Positions 17,055 through 24,473 of a stretch of 64,000 nt of DNA are shown one piece after another. Source of the stretch: Sphingomonas corticis. Its GTDB lineage: Bacteria > Pseudomonadota > Alphaproteobacteria > Sphingomonadales > Sphingomonadaceae. The position numbers were made by a program, and so were the translations under genes. The stretch lies in contig NZ_JAAVJH010000003.1 in NCBI RefSeq assembly GCF_012035195.1, positions 124,001 to 188,000 on the forward strand, read 5' to 3'. The notes under the pieces were generated by a model, which was not told the origin of the DNA, ran no database searches, and saw only the letters and a program-made list of their open reading frames with translations. Position 1 is the first letter of the stretch, and every line of letters starts with the position of its first letter.

Positions 17055-17904
17055 GCCAGGGGATCGGGTGCTCGTCGATCATGTAGATCGGCTTCAGGCC
17101 CAGCTGGCCCATGCGCCAGTCGGCGATGAAGCGGATGTACTTCTTGATATCCTTGGGCGTCATGCCGTTCACCGGTCCCATCTCGAAGGCGAGATCGATG
17201 AAATTGTCCTCCAGCCGGATCGTCGTCTGGCACACGTCGGCGATGTCGTCCTTCACCGCCTTGGTCAGGCAGTTGCGCTCCTTGGTGAAGGTGTGGAACA
17301 GCTTGATGATACCCTCGCAATGCAGGCTCTCGTCGCGGACCGACCAGCTGACGATCTGCCCCATGCCCTTCATCTTGTTGAAGCGCGGGAAGTTCATCAG
17401 CATCGCGAAGCTGGCGAACAGCTGCACGCCTTCGGTGAAGCCGCCGAACATCGCCAGCGTGCGCGCGATGTCCTCGTCGCTGTCGACGCCGAAGTTCTGC
17501 AGATAGTCGTGCTTGTCCTTCAGCTCGCTATATTCGAGGAAGGCGCCGTACTCGCTCTCCGGCATCCCGATCGTGTCGAGCAGGTGGCTGTACGCCGCGA
17601 TATGCACCGTCTCCATGTTGCTGAACGCCGTCAGCATCATCTTGATCTCGGTCGGCTTGAAGACGCGGCCGTACTTTTCGTGGTAGCAGTCCTGCACTTC
17701 CACGTCCGCCTGGGTGAAGAAGCGGAAGATCTGCGTCAGCAGGTTGCGCTCGTGGTCGCTCAGCTTCTGCGCCCAGTCGCGGCAATCCTCGCCCAGCGGC
17801 ACTTCCTCGGGCAGCCAGTGGAGCTGCTGCTGGCGCTTCCAGAACTCGAACGCCCAGGGGTATTCGAACGGCTTGTACTGCTTGGAGGCGAGAAGGAGGG
17901 ACAT
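16846..17904 (-). CDS. nrdB: Ribonucleoside-diphosphate reductase subunit beta
   Basis: This is the 352-residue radical-generating subunit of class I ribonucleotide reductase. Iron ligands are visible in Asp67 (ADVEVQ), Glu98 and His101 (METVH), and the radical tyrosine is Tyr105 (HIAAY). Later ligands fall in RDESLHCEG. The C-terminal tail that docks on the alpha subunit is acidic (DADTGEGDMFSRAG). It lies on the same strand as nrdA but about 950 bases from it, with two small genes between. Its 3' end overlaps the extended toxin frame on the opposite strand. Confidence 0.96.
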   Translation of the reverse strand: MSLLLASKQYKPFEYPWAFEFWKRQQQLHWLPEEVPLGEDCRDWAQKLSDHERNLLTQIFRFFTQADVEVQDCYHEKYGRVFKPTEIKMMLTAFSNMETVHIAAYSHLLDTIGMPESEYGAFLEYSELKDKHDYLQNFGVDSDEDIARTLAMFGGFTEGVQLFASFAMLMNFPRFNKMKGMGQIVSWSVRDESLHCEGIIKLFHTFTKERNCLTKAVKDDIADVCQTTIRLEDNFIDLAFEMGPVNGMTPKDIKKYIRFIADWRMGQLGLKPIYMIDEHPIPWLTPLLNGVEHANFFETRATEYSKAATRGQWNEVWDSFDKRQKAKGAKPANEDADTGEGDMFSRAGVAAE

Positions 17905-17952
17905 GGGGTTACTCCGCTGGAACAGGGAAGATAGGAAGGAACGGGGTAGAAT

Positions 17953-18177
17953 TCACGGCGAGGCGCTCCACTGCCACATGGCGGCGGCGCTCATCCCCAG
18001 CACCGCGCCGCCGGACAGCGCCATGATGCCGGTCATGCGATAGGCGTAGGTGCGCCCCGGCGAGAGCGGGCGGCGCAGCTGGAACAGCATCCACGCGCCG
18101 GCCAGCGCCAGCACCGCGGCGACCGCGAACATGATCGCGCTCTCGAGTGGGAGGGTGTCGATACTCATGCTACGCAT
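17953..18177 (-). CDS. Small membrane protein, function unknown
   Basis: This is a reading frame of up to 74 residues with two hydrophobic segments (about 15-34 and 48-69) joined by a short basic loop (RRPLSPGRTYAYR). It could start at ATG 18177 or ATG 18168; neither has a convincing ribosome binding site. It sits 48 bases upstream of nrdB on the same strand. I recognise no family. It could be a genuine small inner-membrane protein. Confidence 0.55.
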   Translation of the reverse strand: MRSMSIDTLPLESAIMFAVAAVLALAGAWMLFQLRRPLSPGRTYAYRMTGIMALSGGAVLGMSAAAMWQWSASP

Positions 18178-18230
18178 CCAATCGCCGGTCGTGTCGTTGT
18201 GGTGCCGAACCGAGCAACGGAGGAACGACG

Positions 18231-18488
18231 ATGAGCACGCACGACCACAGCAACATCAAGGAGCACATGACCGTCGTCGGCGCCGACGGCGTCCATGTCG
18301 GCACGGTCGATCATGTCGACGGCGAGCGGATCAAGCTGACGAAGAACGATAGCCCCGCAACCGAGGACGGGCAGGGCGCCAAGCACCATTATCTTCCCGC
18401 CGGCCTGGTCGCCACGGTGGAGGGCGACACCGTCCGCCTGTCGGCGACCGCGCAGAACGCGGTCGACATGTTCGAAGAGGCGGAGTGA
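18231..18488 (+). CDS. DUF2171 domain protein
   Basis: This is an 85-residue, acidic and histidine-rich protein of the DUF2171 family, recognised by the start (NIKEHMTVVGADGVHVGTVD), the PRC-barrel-like fold pattern and the HHYLPAGLV motif. These proteins are common in alphaproteobacteria and some are stress-induced, but the function is unknown. A GGAGGA ribosome binding site stands 9 bases before ATG 18231. A strong terminator follows 111 bases after its stop. Confidence 0.85.
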   Translation: MSTHDHSNIKEHMTVVGADGVHVGTVDHVDGERIKLTKNDSPATEDGQGAKHHYLPAGLVATVEGDTVRLSATAQNAVDMFEEAE

Positions 18489-18861
18489 GGTACGGGCGGC
18501 CGCCGTCTGCCTAAGCAAACCGGGCACTCGCCGCGTCGGGCGGCGGGACCGGCCCAACCGGTCACGTCCAACGACGCGGCCCCGCGCAGAACGCGATGAA
18601 ATCCCGGTCCGCCACGTGCGGGCCGGGATTTTTCGTGTCTCGCGTAAGGCGCTCGCGCTCATCTTCATCCCGTCGTCCCTGCGCGGCAGGGATCTATCGC
18701 CGTTTTCGCCGAGCGCCATCGCGCGCCGGGAGAGACATGGGCCCCTGACTTCACAAGGGTCAGATCTGGCATCGCCACGCCGTCAGACGTGACGAGCTAC
18801 GCTCGTCCCGCTGCCCGCCGTGGCGTCTCCGCCTTTGCTGGCACAAAGCCGGTGCGCCCGC
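18489..18861. other. Gene-free gap with a terminator and small hairpins
   Basis: These 373 bases between the DUF2171 gene and the 3' end of nrdA hold no convincing gene. They contain the Rho-independent terminator at 18600-18633, and at about 18676-18692 a short hairpin (TCCCTGC-GCG-GCAGGGA) of the sphingomonad intergenic-repeat type. Confidence 0.6.
18600..18633 (+). terminator. Rho-independent terminator
   Basis: The stem pairs AATCCCGG-T-CCGC with GCGG-G-CCGGGATT around a CACGT loop, followed by a run of T (TTTTT counting the end of the stem). It is the best terminator in the window and lies 111 bases downstream of the DUF2171 stop. Confidence 0.8.
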
Positions 18862-20757
18862 TCACTGGCACGCCAGGCATTCGTCGTAGTCCGTCGTCTC
18901 GCCGAACGCGAACTTCGGCTTCTCGATCGTGTTGTCGCTCTCCACCCCGCCGGCGAAGCCCGCGCGCTGCACGCTCTTCGAGCGCAGATAGTAGAGCGAC
19001 TTGATGCCCAGTTCCCACGCGCGGAAGTGGAGCATGAGGAGGTCCCACTTCTCCACGTCCGCGGGGATGAACAGGTTCAGCGACTGCGCCTGGTCGATGA
19101 AGGGCGCGCGGTCGCCGGCCAGCTCCAGCAGCCAGCGCTGGTCGATCTCGAACGAGGTCTTGAAGCAGTCCTTCTCCTCCTGCGACAGGAAGTCGAGGTG
19201 CTGCACCGACCCGCCGTGCTCCAGGATCGAGTTCCACACCGCGTCGGAATTCTTCGACTTCTCGACCAGCAGCCGCTCCAGGTACGGGTTCTTGACCGCG
19301 AACGAACCCGACAGCGTCTTGTGCGTGTAGATGTTGGCCGGGATCGGCTCGATGCAGGCGCTCGTGCCGCCGCAGATGATGCTGATCGACGCGGTCGGCG
19401 CGATCGCCATCTTGCAGGAAAACCGCTCCATCGCACCGATCTCCGCCGCGTCGGGGCAGGGCCCGCGCTCGTGCGCCAGCAGCATCGACGCTTCGTTCGC
19501 CTGCGCCGCGATGTGCCGGAACATGCGCAGGTTCCAGCTCTTCGCCATCGCCCCCTCGAACGCGATCCCGCGCGCCTGGAGGAACGAGTGGAAGCCCATC
19601 ACGCCCAGGCCGACGGAGCGCTCGCGCGCCGCGCTATAGGCCGCGCGCTCCATCCCCGGCTCATGCCGGTCGATGTAATCCTGCAGCACGTTGTCGAGGA
19701 AGCGCATCACGTCCTCGACGAAGCCCTTCTCGTCCTTCCACTCGTCCCACGTCTCCAGGTTGAGCGAGGAGAGGCAGCACACCGCGGTGCGGTCGTTGCC
19801 CAGGTGGTCCTTGCCGGTCGGCAGCGTGATCTCGCTGCACAGGTTCGACGTCGACACCTTCAGCCCCAGCTCGCGGTGGTGGCGCGGCATGTTCCGGTTC
19901 ACGTGGTCGGCGAAGACGATGTACGGCTCGCCGGTGGCCAGCCGCGTCTCGACCAGCTTCTGGAACAGCGCGCGCGCGTCCACCGTGCCGCGCGCCGACT
20001 GGTCCTTGGGGCTGCGCAGCGTCCATTCCGCGCCGTCGCGCACCGCCTCCATGAAGGCGTCGGGGATCAGCACGCCGTGGTGCAGGTTCAGCGCCTTGCG
20101 GTTGAAATCGCCCGAGGGCTTGCGGATCTCCAGGAACTCCTCGATCTCGGGATGCGAGATGTCGAGGTAGCAGGCGGCCGAGCCGCGGCGCAGCGACCCC
20201 TGGCTGATCGCGAGGGTCAGCGAGTCCATGACGCGCACGAAGGGGATGATCCCGCTGGTCTTGCCGTTCAGGCCCACCGGCTCGCCGATGCCGCGCACGT
20301 TGCCCCAGTAGGTGCCGATGCCGCCGCCACGGCTGGCCAGCCACACGTTCTCGTTCCAGGTGTCGACGATGCCGTTCAGGCTGTCGGGCACCGAATTGAG
20401 GTAGCAGGAGATCGGCAGGCCGCGCCCGGTGCCGCCGTTCGACAGCACCGGCGTCGCCGGCATGAACCACAGCTTCGAGATATAGTCGTACAGCCGCTGC
20501 GCGTGCGCCGCGTCGTCGGCGTAGGCGCTGGCGACGCGGACGAACAGGTCCTGGTAGCTCTCGCCCGGCAGCAGGTAGCGGTCCTTCAGCGTCTCCTTGC
20601 CGAAGTCGGTCAGCAGCGCGTCGCGGCCGTGGTCCACCTCCAGCGCGAAGGGGCGGCGCGCGCCATCGGGCGCGTCGACGCCCGTCGCGCTCCCCGTCGT
20701 CTCCGCGGTCATCGTCTCGCTGGTCATGGCTTCGCTGCCCGTGTTGCTGAAATCCAT
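18862..20757 (-). CDS. nrdA: Ribonucleoside-diphosphate reductase subunit alpha
   Basis: This is the 631-residue catalytic subunit of class I ribonucleotide reductase. The active-site motifs are visible: SCYLN (one redox cysteine), NLCSEI (N-x-C-x-E with the thiyl radical site), ATASIS, and the C-terminal shuttle pair CLAC at the extreme end. The N terminus moves straight from a ~30-residue low-complexity tail into the barrel domain, so the ATP-cone activity regulator (about 90 residues in E. coli NrdA) is missing. The start at ATG 20757 follows GAGGAG by ten bases; an upstream TTG at 20775 overlaps that site and is less likely. Confidence 0.95.
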   Translation of the reverse strand: MDFSNTGSEAMTSETMTAETTGSATGVDAPDGARRPFALEVDHGRDALLTDFGKETLKDRYLLPGESYQDLFVRVASAYADDAAHAQRLYDYISKLWFMPATPVLSNGGTGRGLPISCYLNSVPDSLNGIVDTWNENVWLASRGGGIGTYWGNVRGIGEPVGLNGKTSGIIPFVRVMDSLTLAISQGSLRRGSAACYLDISHPEIEEFLEIRKPSGDFNRKALNLHHGVLIPDAFMEAVRDGAEWTLRSPKDQSARGTVDARALFQKLVETRLATGEPYIVFADHVNRNMPRHHRELGLKVSTSNLCSEITLPTGKDHLGNDRTAVCCLSSLNLETWDEWKDEKGFVEDVMRFLDNVLQDYIDRHEPGMERAAYSAARERSVGLGVMGFHSFLQARGIAFEGAMAKSWNLRMFRHIAAQANEASMLLAHERGPCPDAAEIGAMERFSCKMAIAPTASISIICGGTSACIEPIPANIYTHKTLSGSFAVKNPYLERLLVEKSKNSDAVWNSILEHGGSVQHLDFLSQEEKDCFKTSFEIDQRWLLELAGDRAPFIDQAQSLNLFIPADVEKWDLLMLHFRAWELGIKSLYYLRSKSVQRAGFAGGVESDNTIEKPKFAFGETTDYDECLACQ

Positions 20758-21227
20758 CGCCGCGGCGCTCCTCAAACGTTCTCAATCGGTTCCGAATCGC
20801 GGCCGCTTTGCGCACCCTACACGGGTCTGCCGCCCGGCAGAACAAAAAGCGACCATCGAGGCCGGGCGAACCCGCGGCAGCGACCGCGTCGGCGTGGTCA
20901 CGCCGCGCTGTCCGCTACCACAATTTGGGTCCGCCCCCGAACCAACCGCTACAGATTGTGCAAAACCGCAGCGGCAAGCAAGAGCGTATCCGGCCCTTTC
21001 ACCATTCGGTTCGCCGCACCCGCGCCGCGGCTCGTCAGGCACGTCTACGGCGACGCGCGGACTTCCGCGGGCTGCGCGATATGCAAGGGAACAGGGCGCG
21101 AACGAAAATATTTCGCGGTGGATCGATCCGCCTGCCGGGCGATGGGTCCGAACCGGATGCGGTCCGCCACCCGCCGCATCATCCTGGCGCTACCTGCCTC
21201 CGCTTTCCATCCACGGGAGGCGACATC
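20758..21227. other. Gene-free region upstream of nrdA
   Basis: These 470 bases separate the divergent nrdA and the small HTH-like gene, so they should carry both promoters. Around 20915-20975 the sequence is less GC-rich than its surroundings and has CACAAT and ATTGTG half-sites 31-36 bases apart. No gene or clear operator can be assigned. Confidence 0.4.
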
Positions 21228-21557
21228 ATGGCGAAGCGATCGAGCGGGATCCGGTTGACGAAGAAGCAGGCGCGCATCGTCCTGGGCATGGTGGCGCGGG
21301 GCGACCGCAACCATGACGTCGCGGCCTGGTACGGCGTCAACCAGGGGCGCATCGCGGAGGTGAAGAAGGGCGAGTACGGCACGCTCGATCCCGCGCCCGA
21401 GGCCGACCTGCCGCCCTCCGGCCCGCCGGGCGTGAAGGGCCGTCGCCTGCGGGCTGCGGTGCGCAGCGCGGTGGCGCTGCTGGCGGGCGGCGACGCGGGC
21501 AGCGCCCTCACCGCGCTCAACACCGCCTGCGTCGACTATGACGCGGACGAGCGGTAG
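21228..21557 (+). CDS. Small helix-turn-helix-like protein
   Basis: This 109-residue basic protein starts at ATG 21228 behind GGGAGG. The N-terminal half (LTKKQARIVLGMVARGDRNH, then DVAAWYGVNQGRIAEVKKGEYG) reads like a helix-turn-helix of the kind that recognises DNA in phage and mobile-element proteins; the C-terminal half (RLRAAVRSAVALL) could form a helix pair. Its 3' end overlaps the converging methyltransferase by 22 bases. The exact family and role are unknown; a regulator of the neighbouring gene is possible. Confidence 0.65.
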   Translation: MAKRSSGIRLTKKQARIVLGMVARGDRNHDVAAWYGVNQGRIAEVKKGEYGTLDPAPEADLPPSGPPGVKGRRLRAAVRSAVALLAGGDAGSALTALNTACVDYDADER

Positions 21558-22183
21558 CGCCGGTCGGGTCCGGCGGGATAGTCGCCGGGTCGCTCCAGTG
21601 CGCGGCGGCACGGCGGGATCCATTGCAGCCGCGGCGGGCCGTCGTGCTCCTTCAGCCACACGAACCAGGCGTAGCCGGTCGCCGTGGTCGCCTTCGCGTC
21701 CAGCCGGCCCTTCACCATCGGCACGCGCTCGACGAACTGCGCGAAGCGCGCCGGTGGACGCTCGCGGAAGATGCCATGGTAACGGCCCGCGCTCTCGAGG
21801 AAGACGGTGCGCGCCAGGATGGCGACGCCGCGGCGCGCGACCTGCAACGATCGCGACACGAATTCCTCCGCCAGCCGGAAGGGCGGGTTCGTGATCACCC
21901 AATCGACCTGCCCCACCTCCACCGGGTGGACGACGAAGTCGCGCACCTCGCCGAAACCGTAGTCGTGGGCGTCGGCGGCGCGGACCTCGGCGAAATACTC
22001 ACGCAGCACCCGCGCCATGTGCCCCGCCCCGCAGGCGGGTTCGAGGCAGGTCATCGCACGCGTCTCGCCGGGGATCACGTGCTCCATCAGCGCCCGCGTG
22101 GCCCAGGGCGGGGTCGGGAAATCGTCCGGACTGTCGGCCGGCTCTACCCGCTGCGCCATCACGGCGTGGGAAGTGTTCTGCAT
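21536..22183 (-). CDS. SAM-dependent methyltransferase, adenine-N6-like
   Basis: This is a 215-residue protein with the SAM-binding motif I LEPACGAGHMA at about 46-56 and the catalytic motif NPPF (variant of the D/N-PP-Y/F motif of N6-adenine and related methyltransferases). The N-terminal DFPTPPWATRALMEHV segment is common in small phage or stand-alone DNA methyltransferases. No target-recognition domain and no restriction partner are seen, so it looks like an orphan enzyme. The start is ATG 22183. The pair with the HTH-like gene resembles a leftover of a mobile element, which is inference. Confidence 0.78.
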   Translation of the reverse strand: MQNTSHAVMAQRVEPADSPDDFPTPPWATRALMEHVIPGETRAMTCLEPACGAGHMARVLREYFAEVRAADAHDYGFGEVRDFVVHPVEVGQVDWVITNPPFRLAEEFVSRSLQVARRGVAILARTVFLESAGRYHGIFRERPPARFAQFVERVPMVKGRLDAKATTATGYAWFVWLKEHDGPPRLQWIPPCRRALERPGDYPAGPDRRYRSSAS

Positions 22184-22476
22184 CGTCGCGCCCCCGCTGA
22201 TCGCACCCTGCTGGCCGCCGCAGGATAGGGGCGCGAGGCCCGCGGGGGAACGGGCGCGCCGCTCCTCCTGCCGGGGACTCGAATCCGCTCGCCGCATGGC
22301 GGGCCGGAACAGGACGCTGGACACGCCGTCCGCCGCTCGGCAGACCGGCGCGCAGGCGGACAGGGCGGGCAGGGCGGAGACGAGGATGCGGAACCCGGCG
22401 GGGCAGGAGCCCGGCAGCGCGCACCGGCGCATGCCCGATGCCGCGCGTCCGCCGTGCCGCCGGGGACGCGCCGCGC

Positions 22477-23349
22477 ATGGATGATCGCGTCAGCATCGTC
22501 GTTCCGCACTACGACGACCTCGACCGGCTGGACCTGTGCCTCGCGTCGCTGGCGGCGCAGACGCTGCCGCGCGAGCGGGTGGAGATCGTCGTGGCGGACA
22601 ATGGCTCGCCGTGCGGGGAGGCCGTGCTGCGCGACCGCATCGCCGGGCGCGCCGCGCTGACGATCTGCCGCGATCGCGGCGCCGGGCCGGCGCGCAACGC
22701 GGGCGTCGCCGCGTCGCGCCACCCGCTGCTCGCCTTCATCGACAGCGACTGCGTGGCGGCACCGGGCTGGCTGGCGGGCGGGGTGGCGGCGCTGGCGCGC
22801 GCGGACCTCGTCGGCGGACGCGTCGACGTGTCGGTGCGCGCGCCCGGCCGGCGTAGCGGGGCGGAGGCGTTCGAGCAGGTCTTCGCCTTCGACAACCGCC
22901 GCTATGTCGAGCAGCTGCACTTCAGCGTCACCGCCAACCTGTTCACCCGCCGTGCGGTGTTCGACGCGGTCGGCGGGTTCCGGACCGAGGTGGCGGAGGA
23001 CCTCGACTGGTGCCGCCGCGCCGTCGCGGCGGGCTATCGGCTCGCCTACGCCGACGATGCCGCCATCCGGCATCCCGCCCGTGCCGACTGGGCGGAACTC
23101 AAGCGCAAGTGGCAGCGCCTCCAGCGCGAGGCGCATGCGACGACGCTCGAGCGGCGCGGCGGCGGCGTGCGCTGGCTGGCGCGCAGCTGGGGGCTGCCGC
23201 CGTCGATCCTGCTCCACGCGCCGCGGGTCTGGCGCGCCGCCACGCTGGACAATCGTGTCGAGCGGTGGCGCGCGCTGGCGACGCTGGCGCGGTTGCGGCT
23301 GTGGCGCTTCGCCGACGCGCACCGGTTGTGGCTGGGACGATCGCGGTGA
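22477..23349 (+). CDS. Glycosyltransferase family 2
   Basis: This is a 290-residue GT-A fold transferase. The N-terminal VSIVVPHYDDLDRL and VVADNGS strands bind the nucleotide sugar, FIDSDC holds the metal-binding D-x-D-like motif at about residues 88-93, and EDLDWCRR is the usual ED motif of the catalytic base region. It probably adds a sugar to a lipid-linked or surface glycan. ATG 22477 is preferred over ATG 22438, which would add 13 residues. The next transferase overlaps it by four bases (GTGA). Confidence 0.9.
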   Translation: MDDRVSIVVPHYDDLDRLDLCLASLAAQTLPRERVEIVVADNGSPCGEAVLRDRIAGRAALTICRDRGAGPARNAGVAASRHPLLAFIDSDCVAAPGWLAGGVAALARADLVGGRVDVSVRAPGRRSGAEAFEQVFAFDNRRYVEQLHFSVTANLFTRRAVFDAVGGFRTEVAEDLDWCRRAVAAGYRLAYADDAAIRHPARADWAELKRKWQRLQREAHATTLERRGGGVRWLARSWGLPPSILLHAPRVWRAATLDNRVERWRALATLARLRLWRFADAHRLWLGRSR

Positions 23350-24290
23350 CGAGCGGCGCGCCCGTTCACGTGGCCGTCTGCCTGGTCGGCTTCCGCAACC
23401 CCGGCGACATCGCCGGCGCGCTGGCGGCGCTGGCGCGCTCGACGCACGCCGATTTCGACGTGGTCGTGTGCGAGAACGGCGGCGCGGCGCATCGCGACGC
23501 GCTCGCGCGCCAGGTCGGCGGCGCGCTGCCGGGCGGGCAGGGGGTGGAGGTGCTGCCCTTCGATGGCAATTCGGGCTACGCCGGCGGCAACAACCGCTGC
23601 ATCGCCGCCCGCCCGGACGCGGGCGCGTGGTGGATCGTCAATCCCGATGCGCGCCCGGCACCCGACGCCATGGCGCTGCTCCTCGCCGCGCTGGCGGACG
23701 GGCGTGCCGACGCGGTGGGCGGCACGCTGCTGGGCGACGACGGACGGGTGCAGGCCTATGGCGGCCGGTGGGAGCCGCGGATCGCGCGCGCGGTCTCGAT
23801 CGGCAAGGGCGAGCGCTTCGATCCGGCGGCGGCGCCCGAGGCGGCGGCGCTCGACTATATTCTCGGCGCCTCGCTGATGGTCACGCCGCATTTCCTTCTC
23901 GTCGCCGGGCCGATGCGCGACGATTACTTCCTCTACGGCGAGGAAGTGGAATGGTGCCTGCGCGCCCGGGCCCGCGGGCTGCGGCTGGGGATCGAGCCGC
24001 GCGCGGTGATCGCGCACGCGCAGGGGACGACCACCGGCGACGGCGGCGCCTTCTCGCGCCGGCCGCGGCTGCCGGTCTACCTCGACCAGCGCAACAAGGT
24101 GCTGATCCTGCGCGACACCGGCGCCTCGATGCCGTGGCTGCGCGCGCTCGGCAGCCTGGCTGCGCTGGCGGCGCGGTCGGCGCGCCATCGCGGCTGGCGG
24201 CAGTTCGGCTACGGCGTGGCGGGCTGGATCGACGGGCTGCGCGGACGCCGCGGCATCCCGGGCTGGCTGCCGCCCTCGTCCGACGCCTGA
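23346..24290 (+). CDS. Glycosyltransferase family 2 (rhamnosyltransferase-like)
   Basis: This is a 314-residue GT-A transferase, starting at GTG 23346 in a GTGA overlap. It has the VAVCLVGFRN start, the NSGYAGGNN motif typical of the rhamnosyltransferase (WbbL/RfbF-like) group, NPDARP in the D-x-D place, and EEVEWCLRAR as the acidic catalytic motif. Together with the previous gene it points to building of a surface polysaccharide or a lipid-linked oligosaccharide. The sugar and acceptor cannot be told from the sequence. Confidence 0.88.
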   Translation: MTSGAPVHVAVCLVGFRNPGDIAGALAALARSTHADFDVVVCENGGAAHRDALARQVGGALPGGQGVEVLPFDGNSGYAGGNNRCIAARPDAGAWWIVNPDARPAPDAMALLLAALADGRADAVGGTLLGDDGRVQAYGGRWEPRIARAVSIGKGERFDPAAAPEAAALDYILGASLMVTPHFLLVAGPMRDDYFLYGEEVEWCLRARARGLRLGIEPRAVIAHAQGTTTGDGGAFSRRPRLPVYLDQRNKVLILRDTGASMPWLRALGSLAALAARSARHRGWRQFGYGVAGWIDGLRGRRGIPGWLPPSSDA

Positions 24291-24473
24291 CACGCCCGCC
24301 CGCGTCGGCGATCCCTTCGACCAAGGTCTCAGCCTCCGCGCCCGGTAAGTCGGGGGTTTCGCGCGCGTTAACCCACTTCGACAGGCACGGCGCAACGGCC
24401 TGCCCCGTAATTGTGGCTGCGACGAAAGCGCGGTTTTCCCCCTCCCGCGCTACCCAGGCAAGGATCGCGGTTC

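Noticed and set aside
20911..20965. Possible pair of NrdR boxes upstream of nrdA (CACAAT and ATTGTG half-sites)
   Set aside because: Each candidate box matches the consensus palindrome at only a few positions, and the distance to the start (about 160-200 bases) is large. Not enough to annotate.
20808..21227. Upstream extension of the HTH-like gene to an in-frame ATG at 20808
   Set aside because: The extra 140 codons have the composition of non-coding DNA, and GGGAGG directly before ATG 21228 is a better start.
22262..22300. tRNA T-arm-like sequence GATTCGAGTCCCC on the minus strand near the methyltransferase, a possible attachment site
   Set aside because: The flanking bases do not pair into a 5-base T stem and no acceptor or anticodon arm can be folded, so it is probably chance.
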